64,000 nucleotides of DNA from Locusta migratoria (lineage: Eukaryota; Arthropoda; Insecta; Orthoptera; Acrididae), in the NCBI GenBank assembly GCA_026315105.1, contig CM048746.1, positions 142,024,730-142,088,729 of the forward strand. The letters are read 5' to 3'. The notes under the pieces were generated by a model that made no database searches, was not told where the DNA came from, and saw only the letters and a list, made by a program, of their open reading frames with translations. Position 1 is the first letter of the stretch. Every line of letters begins with the position of its first letter. Positions 18,032 through 29,979 of the stretch are shown one piece after another. Position numbers and translations under genes: made by a program.

Positions 18032-20870
18032 TCGCATTTCCACTAAATTCTTGACTGTTTACTCAGCATATCACAAGAAAAACAGTTCAGACCCTGCAGA
18101 ACTCATGCAGTGCCTTCGCAAGTTGCTGACCCCTAGCCTGAAAAGTACTGCCTTCCCAGAGGGTTAAAGACAGTATGTCTCTTAAATAATTCTCTATTCC
18201 CTGCATATTTTCAACGACAGCTCATCGAAGGATTTGGGCGTTCGATCAACACTACGTAATTTATCATCATCGTCGCTTAACTTTGCATACAACTGTCTGA
18301 AGGCACCACCAATGTGTCTGGACCCGTTCGAGGTCAAAGGCTGCGACCTTCCTACCGGTACTCACCAATAAGAATTGGGCAATACATAAATCAGGGTAGT
18401 GAAAGGTTTATGACTCTTTGTCTCTGTTCATAGGGGTGACTTATGTATGTCAGCTTCTATGCCCTAAACAGCTACCCAAACTGTTTAAAGAAGATCAATA
18501 AATAATCTGTAGTTTAGGCAGTCTATCAATCTGCAGATGACGCGAAAAATATATTTAAACAAACATAAATTAAAGCTCTGAATAACCAACAAAACGGATT
18601 CTAAGATAATGTCAGAAGATTCTCTTAAGAAATAATTTTCTTATACATGGAGTTTATTACTCTTTTTGGACGTGACCCTACTTTATCCATCGGCAAATAA
18701 CTGAATATTTCCCCAACAATTGTTCATGAGAGGCACAATAAGTATCACACGAGAGATTAAAAGTTCCAAATTATCACAAGTAAATTAATGAAGTCCATCG
18801 AACATTGGAGTTCCAAATTAATCGTCGATTAATTACAGTATTTGTTATAAAACACAGTGTGTCATCACACGAGTACACGATCAAAGTCCCACAAGCTTAC
18901 TACCGTCCATAGTTTACCATTTTTCAACCAGAGGCTAAGTCCACCCATGCCTATCTCTTGAAATCACAAGTTCGTAACGCGGCATCAGACCGCCCAGAGT
19001 CACAACCTTCCACCACCGCGACCAAGTTACGAGTCCCCTCCCAAGCGTTCGAAAGCGTGCTCTACCTGCTCCCAAAACTGTATCCTTCCGCTCATCCTAA
19101 CGCCTCATCTTTAAAATACAATTCCCCTTCCAAAATATTATATATTTGAATATCACCGAATTAAATGTTTTGACCACCTGCCGACAAATGTTGTTTACAT
19201 TTAACAAACAAATATATATTTTTAACAATATTAAAATCAGTTGACACTGAAGTTCTTTGCTCAGGTAGCTATTAAGTGTGGCGCCTCACTGTTCAAATAT
19301 TCTGTCTCCGTCGAAATATAGTTACATAATTAATATTTAATTTATCAGGGCTTTTTATGCAAATATATATTCTGTTTTTGACCACAAATACATATAATTG
19401 TTTATGTATAAATTATCTGCTGCATATCTACTATTTTTAGTCGGCCATGAAATATTTCAGAGACAGTCTACAACATAAAACGAACGTTACTAAGAATAAT
19501 ATTAAATATAATAAAATACACATATACTTGTAATGCGCTTTGCTGGGTTGATGTTTTGTGTTTCTGTGGTGGAATCTGACAAGAAGATTATTACTCCAAC
19601 GAAAATCAGACTAAGAGAATAAAATAAAGTTTATTGAAAGAATACGGAAATAACGTGGTGCGTCTTTTAAGATAAGTAGCGTGGTGCATTGCTGCCCATT
19701 TGCTTCTTAAACTGTTACTGTTAAACACTACGTATCAATAATTGTAAATATAAGTCTTATAATACTATTATTATTATAGTACTGAAATTTATTGGCTTTT
19801 TATCTGTAAGGGATATTGAAATTGTAATTACGGCGTCTGATTCTGCCAAGTCTCCTGAATCCATTCATATAATTATATTTGCCATATGATCATTCCCTGA
19901 TTTTATATGGTTTTTAAAATAATGTATGTAGCTATATTGTATTTCAATTGCAATCTGGAAGAGGCGCCCTCGCTAATCCAAGACCGCCGTTTCCCGTTTC
20001 CGAGCAGATTAGTGTTTTCCTAACGACCTGTATTCCATTCACTGGGTCCAAACTGTTAGCCGGCCGACTGGGGAACCCAACAGCTTGCCAAAACTTGCTT
20101 TTCACGTAGAAAGAATCAGTTTTCCCCTTTATCTGTAATGTCACAAGGTGTCCCTTTGAGGTTATACAATTTGGAAAACGTTTATGTCTAAGATCATTAA
20201 AAAAAGATAAAAATGTTGCAATGTTACCTTTACCTTTGGTAACTGTGTTCGATGTATTCAAATCTGTTGACAATAATCGAGGATGTCAGAGACTTTAAGC
20301 TGATTTTTTTGGGCAAGTGGAAGTTGATCATTTTTTTGTCCAGACTAGGGATCGGAACTGGTCCCCGCGGGACTCAATTCCTGCCACCTGTTTTCTGAGG
20401 CATTGACAGCCCGTCTTCTGTGATTGAACCTGCCGTGCTCTTCTACGCTTACCTTATTGCAAATGCGAAGAAACTTAAAACGGGATGAAGGAACGAATCT
20501 AGTAATCGGAAGAACCAGTGTACGTAGGCGTAAGAAATATATTGATTGACTCTTCGAGAAACCGTATGCTCTCGGAACTTTGACAGTAGCACATACAATG
20601 AGTCAGAACGTCCATTAGTGGAGTTGGCCGATCACCTCCGTGACGCTTTCTTGTTCACTAAATGGCCCTGTGCTATTTTCCGTTGGATCTTCCGTATCTC
20701 CTTTGTCAAGTCTATCTGACACGGATCTCGCACTGATGAGCAATATTCAAGTGTTGGAACTGCACGAAACCATGCTTAGAGTAATAAGTAATCATAAACA
20801 AAATGGTGGTGTACGTCATTTCCATACAAAACACCGCACTTGTGTGCTAGCGCCTCTAGATGGTATCTGT
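18032..20870. other. long unassigned stretch
   Basis: About 2.8 kb with no gene or mobile-element signature I can defend. It is AT-rich, especially 19200-19950. A frame on the minus strand at 19944-20273 has no recognisable domain and unremarkable composition. Confidence 0.45.
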
Positions 20871-20879
20871 TTTTGTGTG

Positions 20880-21150
20880 ATTGCTGGGCGGGTCATACAG
20901 ATACTAGATGCAAGTTTTTCAAACAAAGATGTTACGCTGAATACCTTGCCTCCGGAAACAACAAAATATTGTCAGCCTCTTGATGTTTACTTCTTTCGGC
21001 AATGCAAACTCTACATCAGAGGGTTACTGATTTTGTAAGACTACAAGGTGCCAAACCACAAATGAAGGTACATGATCGTTATTTCATCCTGAAACTTCAG
21101 TCTGCGATTTACAATCAATTTTCTGCACTTACGTACAAGCTTATGTAGCA
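20880..21150 (+). pseudogene. pogo/Tigger-like transposase fragment (DDE_1)
   Basis: The frame ending near 21038 contains NTLPPETTKYCQPLDVYFFRQCK, matching the IPPGTTSxIQPLDVxxFRxWK block that follows the catalytic core of pogo-type transposases. In another frame it continues VRLQGAKPQMKVHDRYFILKLQSAIYNQFSA, like the C-terminal region of insect pogo copies. The DNA-binding CENP-B-like domain and most of the DDE core are not recognisable. Confidence 0.7.
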
Positions 21151-21655
21151 ATATGACATCGTCATACCAACATCATAATTTGAAAATGTAGTTAGTGTGG
21201 CTTTTGATATTTAACGGCGTGAATGCAAAAGTGATTTGGAATGTGATAACGTGACTTTATTGAGGTGTGCACATTGATTTCTCTCACTATGTTTTAACCT
21301 CTTCCTCGAAATCACGCATCTGCACTTTGAGGACTAATATAAGCACTTTCATGTATGTGGTACTGCTGTATATGTGTGTTCTGCACTATTATAAGCAATT
21401 ATGCAGAAAGTTTTTGACGCTGCTGATTGAATATGTAATAATACACTGCCGACATTAAATTACATATAATTTGCTTCCAATGTTATTGATATCTTTTACT
21501 GTGTTTCTCTCTGTTAAAATGTTACTTGAGGCACAATGCAAGGTTTTGCATGGAAATGACACACCATTATCCAGTTTAAGATTGCCTGTTATTCCAAGCT
21601 TGGGTTCACGAGGTTCCGAGCGTTCGTGGTCAAATTGTGTACCTTATCACCTTAT
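21151..21655. other. unassigned stretch
   Basis: No coding or repeat signature recognised. Confidence 0.45.
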
Positions 21656-22339
21656 CAGTGGCGAATCCATGACTTTAGTCTGGAAGGGGAGAGGGAGGGG
21701 GGGGGGGGGAGGACTGAGCTCGTAGAAAATTTCCAGAATGAAACTTTCACTCTGCAGCGGAGTGTGCGCTGATATGAAACTTCGTGGCAGATTAAAATTA
21801 TGTGCCGTAACCAGGATTCAAACCTGGGACCTTTGACTTTCGCGGGCAAGTGCTCTACCGTCTGTTTTTTCCCCCTCTCCATGGTGGAGAGAGGCGGGCA
21901 CATGGAGAGCCTACTGCTCTTTGGTGCTGTTGGGGTTCCATTTATTTGTTCATTGGGTGGATGATCTCTTATTTTAGAGTGTCTACTCATTATTATCGCT
22001 TTCTTTTGCGTGGGAGGGTGTTAAGATCCTGGCATCTGCCCTGGTACTGAGGGAAACCACCCTAAAACCTTAGCAAGGATCGGGTGAGACTGTTGGTTGT
22101 TGTTGTCTAGTGTTTCCTTTTGACTTTGTTTTGATGTCTCTATTGTTCGTTGTCGCTTGTATGGTCTTCTTCTGTGTCTATTAGATCTCTGCAAGCTCAC
22201 GGTCCGTCCTCACAACTTTACTACTTTCACAACTTTTACTTAAAATTTCTTTGAAAGAAGAAGGGAGGGACATTGCGGGGGGGGGGGGGGACTACAGCCC
22301 CACATTGCTCCTCCCATCGCCCTCGTAGATTCACCACTG
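21656..22339. mobile_element. possible hAT-type element with G-rich ends
   Basis: The left end cagtggcgaatccatgac and the reverse complement of the right end (cagtggtgaatctacgag) are similar, and G or C runs lie near both ends, as in other hAT copies of this window. The expected 8-base flanks do not match (caccttat and taactcca), so the two ends may belong to different insertions or one junction may be altered. A SINE fragment lies within. Confidence 0.4.
21731..21858 (-). mobile_element. tRNA-derived SINE, fourth family, interrupted
   Basis: Minus strand reads tRNA-like gagcacttgcccgcgaaagtc with B box cccaggtttgaatcc, then a body through gcgcacactccgctgcagag. The expected head sequence stops at about 21858 (gctctaccgtc) and seems to resume near 22195 (gctcacggtccgtcctcaca), so about 335 bases have been inserted in it. 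A more complete relative is at 23086-23466. Confidence 0.65.
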
Positions 22340-22347
22340 TAACTCCA

Positions 22348-23080
22348 TACTGATTGTGTCGCATGTAAGGTACAGATGCCGTTTACCAGCTCTTCGACCG
22401 CTAATCATAGGTTAACATGTCGAAAAAGATTCAAATTTGGAAAGTGTAACCCCAGATGACGGTACCTACTAGTATATGCAGAAGTCAGAAAGACTCTGAA
22501 CCAAAGAAGTCTGCTTGCACCAAGTTGAGGATCTCTTTAATGTGGAGGATGTCTTGCTGAGCTTCGCGACAGTCATACATTGACACTTACCTCCAAGTTC
22601 CTCGGTGGCTAAGGTAAAAATAATTTCGTCGAGTGCAGAAAAAGCGCAGTGAATTTTTAATGCGCGGCCTTCCCAGAATACTTAGCGTGGGATGGCGGCG
22701 CGTCACACGGGCCACCTCTGGCTGCTCAATAGTGTGCGGCCTACTTTGGCGGATGGCGGGAGGAAACAGCCGCCGGAGCAGTCACGTTCCGCACGATAAA
22801 CTTAATTGCGTGGGTTAGCAAGCCCAGAGACCTCACGTTCGTTCACTCCTATCTCAAATGTTACTAGCGGGTGAAATCACTGACTGCGCGGCTTCGAAGA
22901 CCTCTTTAACTCAACAGTAACTGTATGAGTAAAAGAAGGTAAATGAACATTTTAAATTCTGAAAATATCTCGCCTGAGGGCTTGGCGAAAGAGAAAACGC
23001 TCGCGATCTGCTGCCGCATCTAATCAGCACTTAGGACAATGCTAGTATCCATTATGGCAGTAAGACGGATGATTAATAGA
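22348..23080. other. unassigned stretch with a GC-rich segment
   Basis: No gene or repeat recognised. 22620-22830 is GC-richer (ggcggcgcgtcacacggg) than its surroundings. Confidence 0.4.
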
Positions 23081-23085
23081 ACGAA

Positions 23086-23466
23086 ATATTCATTCTGTAG
23101 TGGAGAGTGCGCTGCCATGAAACTTTCTTCTGGCACACTAAAACTGTGTACCGGACCGGGACACAAATGCCGGATCTTTGCCTTTCGGGGCAAGCGCTCT
23201 ACCAACTGAACTAGCCGTGCATGACTCGTGGTCTGTTCTCACAGCTTTACTTCCGCCAGTACCTCGTCTTCGGCTTCCGCACTAATGGAGGAACCAAACC
23301 TGTGAAGATGGGCCTTGAGGCGAGCACAGGAGCTCAGTCGTCAAGGCGCTTGCCCGCAAAACGCAAAGGTCCTGAGTTCGAATCCCGGTCTAGCACACAA
23401 TTTTAAGCTCTCAGGAAGTTTCCCATCAGCGCATACTCCGGCGCAGAGTGGAAATTTCATTCAGCA
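23086..23466. repeat. two-headed tRNA-derived repeat (inverted arms)
   Basis: The left arm (23086-23220) is a minus-strand member of the fourth SINE family: its tRNA-like part reads ttggtagagcgcttgcccc with a degraded B box. The right arm (about 23310-23466) is a plus-strand member with gagctcagtcgtcaaggcg and B box gagttcgaatccc. The middle (about 23221-23310, ctgttctcacagctttactt) links the two heads. The outer ends are also complementary, so the 381-base unit is an inverted repeat of two tRNA-headed units. Confidence 0.75.
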
Positions 23467-23595
23467 ATGTACGTGGAACCGGCAACGCTGCAATGCCCGT
23501 TCTGCTAAGACAGGTGTGACCAGCCATCGATCATGGTGATCTTTATAACCCAGCCCATCTCGTTCGAATCCGGCCCATAATTCCCATCGATAAAT

Positions 23596-23812
23596 AAAAA
23601 AAAAAAAAAAAAAAAAAAAAGGTCAAATGTTTGTAGAACTTATGGGACCCAACTACGGGGTCATCAGTCCCTAAACCTACAAACTACTTATGAACTGAGT
23701 AAGACTAAGGACGGCACAAATATCCATGCCCGAGGGGGGATTCGAACCCTGACCGTAGTGGCCGTCCAAACCGTGATTGGAGCGCCTCAGTCCCCTCGGC
23801 CACCGCGGCGGG
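23596..23812 (-). mobile_element. tRNA-Leu-headed SINE with 25-base homopolymer tail
   Basis: Flanks cccatcgata at 23583-23592 and 23813-23822 are identical, a 10-base target duplication. The minus-strand SINE (23622-23812) ends in the usual catttgacc and is then followed, in its own orientation, by 25 thymines (23596-23620 on the plus strand are A). The homopolymer is inside the duplication and so belongs to the insertion. Confidence 0.92.
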
Positions 23813-23822
23813 CCCATCGATA

Positions 23823-24555
23823 TCTGCAAGGAACAAATTCAAAAAAATCTGTATGGAAGAGTTATCAACTAGTTGACTAGTTATGACTGTTCCCACTGTA
23901 TTTGCCACGAATGGTTGACACAGAGAGAGGACCCAACAAGGTTTTTCGCTGGACGCCATGTCAGTTTCCTACCATTCAAGTGGTGGTGGTCTGATTGAGC
24001 TATATCTCGAAGAATGGGCGTATGGGGATTCTTCTGAGTGTTGTTCTAGAATCGAGACTTTCAGGAGAGATTCTAATCTTCTTAGTGCTGGCGGTGATAA
24101 ACTACTGAACACAGAAAATTATTCGCATTGTCTGGTTGAGCCCACACTTCTTGGTAGGAGCACTATGGATCTAGCTCAGCACCCGTATTCAACGACAGTA
24201 AATGATAGGACTAAGGCTATGGATGATTTACTAGTATCAAACTGTTGCAGATGTGGTATGCATGCAGAGACGACAATATAAGGATAAGCTGCAGATGGAT
24301 AACAATTCAAGCATAAGGTGAGATGGAAGACACCATCGAATCAAATGCTTTGCTAGAGATCAGTTTCCAATTTTCAGAATTTTTCTTAAAAAAATGTTGG
24401 CGTCTAGTGACAGGATATTGATAGGAAAAACACCGTCATTTAATGTATGTTCCAGAAAGATATTACAAATATTTGAACACAATTATTAACCTGAAGCGTA
24501 AAAGAGTGATAATTTATCATTACAAACAGTTTCGTGTTGCGTGTGATTCATATTT
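23823..24555. other. unassigned stretch with an unrecognised 107-codon frame
   Basis: A plus-strand frame at 23958-24281 (starting MSVSYHSSGGGLIELYLEEW) has no domain I recognise, no clear promoter and no supporting homology in the window. It could be an exon, a repeat or chance. I do not call it a gene. Confidence 0.3.
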
Positions 24556-24559
24556 AAAA

Positions 24560-24651
24560 AACAATTCCGCTTCTAGCTGTTATAGAGCCTTCATTTCCAG
24601 GTACGTAACCGGTTACATGATTTCAATGTATATCCTCATCTGCAGACCCGC
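24560..24651 (+). repeat. left arm of a foldback repeat
   Basis: Diverged but clearly related to the reverse complement of 25165-25255: both contain gctgttatagagc/gctatagaac, ttcatttccaggtac/tttatttgcagacat, atgatttca and ctcat.tgcag. The two arms are about 510 bases apart and face each other, as in foldback transposons. Confidence 0.6.
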
Positions 24652-25164
24652 ATAATTATTTGTCCAGATACCTATTATTATAAACCATTTGAAAACAAAT
24701 CTAAAATACTCAGATGTCAAATTATTGATGCCTCTGAAATGAGACGGAGAGAGACTCAGTTTTCTCGCAATAAAATGGTGTTCCGTGAAGGGCATGTAGT
24801 CAAAAACGGAAATTCATTTGTTTGAACAGCTGACATGTAATAACTTGGGCGAGTTACGATAGAACGAAAACATAAATTGTAAGAAAAGTCTCTGCAAGCA
24901 ACTAAAATTAAAACCTAGATTAGCGACAGTAAAATGAAAGAATAATAAAAATAAATAATAATAATAATAACAGCATTGTCAGCCATGCGGTTGTCAAACT
25001 TACAATCTGAGTAAGTATCAAATAATAAATCAATTCCAGAGACATATTTTTGTCTCGATATATCAAAGATATTTAACGGTATTTTAGATTTGTTGTCAAA
25101 TGGTGATAGTAAGAGGGTTAGTGTCCGTTTATCGACAAATATCAACTGGATTCTTTGTTCTGTT

Positions 25165-25255
25165 TAGACCTGCAAATGAGACTACGGCTTGAAATCATGA
25201 AATAAATCGTATGTCTGCAAATAAAAGTTCTATAGCAGATGGAAGCAGATTTGTT
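25165..25255 (-). repeat. right arm of a foldback repeat
   Basis: Partner of 24560-24651. The translations of the two arms show the same relation (S-A-S-x-C-Y-R-x-F-I-x-R), which reflects DNA similarity rather than a gene. The region between the arms (24652-25164) is AT-rich and unassigned. Confidence 0.6.
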
Positions 25256-26110
25256 ATTAAAGTATTTCTTTAACATGTTGCACCATGTGTTAAAGGATTT
25301 CTTCGGTAATCTGGTTCTGAATTCTCTCATACTTCTTATACTGCAGCAGTACATTAGTCCTGGAATTTGTTTTACGTTCATAAGCGGTAGGGTAGGTCGA
25401 TTAATTTCTTGATTATAAATATTTTACCTCAGTATTTGCGTAGGTTCTGCTGAAGGCGGTAGGCGTTTCTACTAGGTATTAAGAAGGTGAGTCACATAAG
25501 TGGCAAAGTGACGTAAACACGCCAGTACTGCGTTTACAAGCCTGAAAATTGTGAAAATTGCTTTACGTTTCAGCTGACTCGATCTGTAAATTTAAACACT
25601 CGTTCCATCGTTTGTGAAGGCTTTAAAAGCTTGGAGCTTGGTAATTTTGTGGCTGTGTTTGCATCCTATAAGTGACGCTCTTGAGCTGTAACTTTATTTG
25701 GTTCCTTAAACTGGTGCAACCACTACATGGATGTGTCGCAGTGGTAGAGAAATAGCCCTACACAGCACGCAGCACTAGCGTGTCTGCCTCAGTTTGCGAC
25801 TTACTCGTATTTACTGACTCACCCTCGTACTTCGTACTGACACCGCGCCTTTGTTGCAATAACAATACACATATTGCACCGAGAAATAGCATGTATTGGA
25901 TGAAACAGGCATATTGAAAATATAGTATAAATACAGAACATGGTACATAGTTGAGCCCTAAACTAATCCGCAGTATTATCCACAACAGCATATCAGAAAA
26001 GCATTGCAATACATATCAAGAAAATGAATTAATTTTGTGGAATAAAAAGCATTTGTTATGAAGTAATACAGCATAAACTGAAGGCATGAGGCGAGATGCA
26101 CGCCTGGATA

Positions 26111-26146
<36 letters not shown>

Positions 26147-26454
26147 AAAAAAAACATTTTCTTTGCTAAGCTGCAGTGCTTCTTTATCAGCAAAACCGTA
26201 TGTAACAAGTTATAAACTCATTTTTGGGAAATATTGAGGAGCAGCTCGGCCTTTGATTTCATGAATCAGATCGAATCCGGACATTCCTTAAGTTGTCGAT
26301 AGTGGTTTTCAGGAAGCAAATATAATTCAAATTAGCTTCATTCCCGCTGGCGTAGACTGTATGGTCTGCATTGGTTGTTTCTACTTCTAAATGTAAATTT
26401 TCATAGATTTAGCTTTAAAAATGCTTTCCTAATCAAGTATTTTCATACAGATTG
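25256..26454. other. unassigned AT-rich stretch with an A tract
   Basis: No gene recognised. 26113-26154 is an A tract of about 40 bases with one T. Confidence 0.5.
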
Positions 26455-27470
26455 CGACCCTCTATTGCATCATTGATGGCAGAATCCAACACATTCCGAT
26501 ATACATTAAAAAAATTCTAACCATGGTTCTAAATCCAAATTATCACATTTCTGGCATCAAAATAGTCTTAGTAGCACCTTCAAAAGGTTTCCCTTTATTT
26601 CACCCGCTTAATGGTCGAATTTCCAAAAATATCGAAACACATGTTTTTAAAATTCCAATCAAAAATCCAAATCCGTAGTTTTAATTCTTGCTTCAAAATT
26701 GCCTTAGTAGCAACGTATTTAAAAAAAAAAAGTTCATCCTCAATTTCATCACCTTAGGGTTAGGACTATCGAAAAATCGCTGATGCCTACTGTGTAAGAT
26801 AAACAACGTCTACAAATTTCAAGTTACTATCGTCTGTAGATTCACTTTCCAGCGCCGTTTTCTGCCTTTTAGAAAAGGATCGAGAACGCGAAATTTCTTT
26901 CTAACGCTTTGGCACCTTTCTTGGTAGTTTTACTTTTGAAACTGTAATATACACTTATTTTTCTTTATTCGTACGCTTATTGCAGAAAAAACGCGTATTG
27001 CAGAAAAAATAAAGAGTGTGCATCAGGTTTTTCTGTATATAACGTCTTTGCTATTATAATGTCAAAAGTCATCGCTGTTCTTCAGTCCGAATTTTATATA
27101 AGCTGATGACTTTCAACCACTATATCTTCCACCCTCTTACAGCTATCGTCACGGAACTGATACGGTGTACAACGGGAGACTTTATTCTAAACAACACAGA
27201 GATCGTTCGCCTCCATTGTGTAGTTTTTGCTGAAGAGAAAAATATTAAAACCCGCCCGTTGAATTTTATACAAGTCGGTAACTTTCAACTCCCACATCTT
27301 TCACTCCCCTAACCGTTATCAACCATCGACCACCATAATGCACAATGGGAGACTGATACCTGCTACCACAAACAAACACTATACGTTTGCAATGTGTAGT
27401 TTTTGCTGCAGAGAATAATATAGGCACATACACCTCAATTTTTATGTATATTAAAATAAGATTATGATAT
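26455..27470 (+). repeat. diverged tandem-like repeats, about 135-170 bp period
   Basis: Two pairs of diverged units are visible. At 26559 and 26694 the segments caaaatagtcttagtagca and caaaattgccttagtagca start units about 135 bases apart with similar downstream order. At 27094-27266 and 27267-27440 two units share ttatata/caag..gat/taactttcaa, caa.gggagact and tgtgtagtttttgctg.agag. Divergence is high, and whether the two pairs are one family is not established. Confidence 0.55.
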
Positions 27471-27544
27471 CTGGGATGCATTTTAAACGAAGGAAGACAG
27501 ACTGTATTTAAAGTATCGTATATCCGACATTGTCATTACGGATC

Positions 27545-27715
27545 TGGACAAGAATGAGGAAAGAACTTGTTTATGTCTATCTCAAAGTAACTACACCAGC
27601 ATTCTCCTAAAAAGATTTAGCAAAATCAGAGAAAGCCTAAGTCTAGATGGACTGGCGCGAATTTGAGCCCAGCTCTACACGAATGCCTTTACAAACATTG
27701 GTAGCCTTCAATCGC
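27545..27715 (-). mobile_element. decayed copy of the second tRNA-derived SINE family
   Basis: Minus strand reads gagctgggctcaaattcgcg (decayed B box), then gtccatctagacttaggctt, ctctgattttgctaaatc and ggagaatgctggtgtagtt, in the same order as the copy at 14383-14590. Divergence is considerable. Confidence 0.5.
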
Positions 27716-27800
27716 TCTGCGATCAGCCTGGTGTGGTAATCAACAGCAACAAAGAAAAGTCGAACTTTTAAATTTCATGTTTAAAAAAAAAGAGAGAAAA

Positions 27801-27835
27801 AAATAATAATAAATAAATAAATAAATAAATAAAAA
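27801..27835 (+). repeat. AAT/AAAT microsatellite
   Basis: Short run of aataataat followed by repeated aaat units. Confidence 0.9.
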
Positions 27836-27839
27836 TCGT

Positions 27840-29979
27840 TCACACAGACGATATAAGATACCCTGAGCCAGGTACCCCGTATTGGAATGTGAAGTTTGTA
27901 TGCAGATGTCAAACACTTCACTCAGTAGGGGATATTAAACCGAATTCTTTCGTATAAACGAAAAATCGATAGTTATCAGGACTGAAAAATGTTATCAATC
28001 AGCCGACGACAAAGTAAGTCGTACAGTAAAATATATAAATATTCTACAGACAGCAAGCAAACGTATTAGCTGTCCTGTAAAGTCTCTCGCGGTATGATAG
28101 TTAATTGAAAAACTTTGATTTCGTACATTCACAATTCAATGGATGGATGGATACTGATGGTAGTGCTCTGATATCAACACAACAGCCCTGGCGTTTGGCA
28201 CGCATGAGTTGGCAGCACTGCATGTAACTGCCGTGCGAAGCTAAATGAATTCCGGACAATAGACTGGGCGTTAATCAACAGACGCGCCGCTACGCAGATT
28301 AATGGAACACTCGCGAACGGGTGGCTCTCGTTTAATAGAGAATACTGTAAAAGTCGATAGATACAGTGAGGAAGCAGAGGGAGGATCTAGTTGACACTTT
28401 GCGTTGCGTATGACCGCTTGTAAAATAAAGACGCGACTGTCAGGAAATGCAAGTATATCTTCACCTATTTCTGAACAACAGTGATTGAATAATAAGCGAA
28501 TTGGTATGTGAAGAAAGAAAAGAATGAAAGGGGATGTCGGCAATGCCCTATAATATGACTATTATAGAATTGGCTTATATCAGTTGGTCCGCCAAATCCG
28601 TGCAAGATATATTGGTTGCAATAATTCGTGTTTCCATCATATTTGTATAACGTATGTGGAAATGTAAAGTAGATACAGTTTAAGTAACAAAGACTGTTTA
28701 ATTCAGTTACTTGCCGCTCGTTTCGGAAATACGTAGCTTTGCGATCCCACTTTTTTGTTTCACGTTTGTTTAGTAGAAAGGAAACAACGTGTAATTGAGG
28801 CTCTGTATTCAAATCGGACATTTTGAATGTAGCCATTGTTACGTCAGTATTTAAGGCTACTGGTTAGATTATTGCGTGTCAAATCGGATTCTAAGTTTTT
28901 TTATAAATACATATATTTTGTAAAAAAAATGTATATTCGTGAATATTATATAATTTGTAAATTGTTGTACTGTTAAAATCCAATTTTTCAGTTTTTTTAA
29001 CAAACATATGTATATAATTTATGACGATGCAACTGACTTGTCTACAGACAAATAAATGAATTGAATTGTATCTACTCACACCATTCATTTCCGTTACTGT
29101 AATTAGAAATAATATCTGGAAAAGGGCTAACAAATTACTAAAGTTTGATATTGAAACACTTGCAATATGAAGCGTCTTTTTCACTCTCTGCTTGAGAATT
29201 TGCACACTTTGGCGGGTGGCCATCAGACAATACGGCCAATGAATGTGAATCAGTGCTTACTGACACTCCCAGCTTCTTACCAGGCGCTACTGTTTCTCCG
29301 ATCAGGTGTTCTCATAGAGACGCAGACCCTAGAAAGGAGTTTCCTTTATGTTGCGAATACGGCAGCGATAACTCGAGCTGATACCCGGTATACTGATAGT
29401 CGTGCAAGTTGTCATACTTCTCAGTGCTTTATCGTTAAAAGCATCTACAATACTTTCAGTTTGTCTCATTACATTTTAAGGTAATATTCAACATGTACTC
29501 GTCGATATTAACGGACGTAGACAGCTGGCAAAGAAACAACAATGTGCAAGCAGTAACATCTGTGAGTACCGGTTCCTTAATGCTAGAGACCAAAACAATG
29601 AAAAATCTCAAACCAGTAAAGGAAACAAACAGTAAAACATGCATCAGAAATACCGTAACACAGGAATACCTGCGTTGAAAGGGAAGTAACAACGTATATA
29701 TTAGATGGGTCAATACAAAGACAAGATGTTTCTAATAAAACGACAGCATTTCTTTTAATGTGTATGTAATAACTAAAGGGAGGCAAAAGTTAATATTCGT
29801 GTATAGTATCCACACGCAATTATAGCAGCAGCTGGTTACCTCAGCAATGCAGCAACTGGGGTGCCATCAGAAAAAGAAGAGCATCCTCTGCCCACGATCT
29901 TCCCCTTTGACAGCGGTCTTCGTACAGGCCGCGACTGCTGTAAATGTACCGGTCACTAGCTTGTGCTTCGGTAATGAGG
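27840..29979. other. long unassigned stretch
   Basis: About 2.1 kb in which I recognise neither genes nor repeats. Several frames of 60-120 codons exist on both strands but none has a recognisable domain, and composition is as in the surrounding AT-rich DNA. Confidence 0.45.

Noticed and set aside
19944..20273. 109-codon minus-strand frame as a gene
   Set aside because: No recognisable domain, no start context or splice signal, and no second copy; length is within chance for AT-moderate DNA.
23958..24281. 107-codon plus-strand frame as a gene
   Set aside because: No domain recognised; kept only as a note in the stretch description. Transcript evidence would be needed.
28465..28836. 123-codon minus-strand frame as a gene
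   Set aside because: No recognisable domain and overlapping frames on the same strand with similar length; likely chance.
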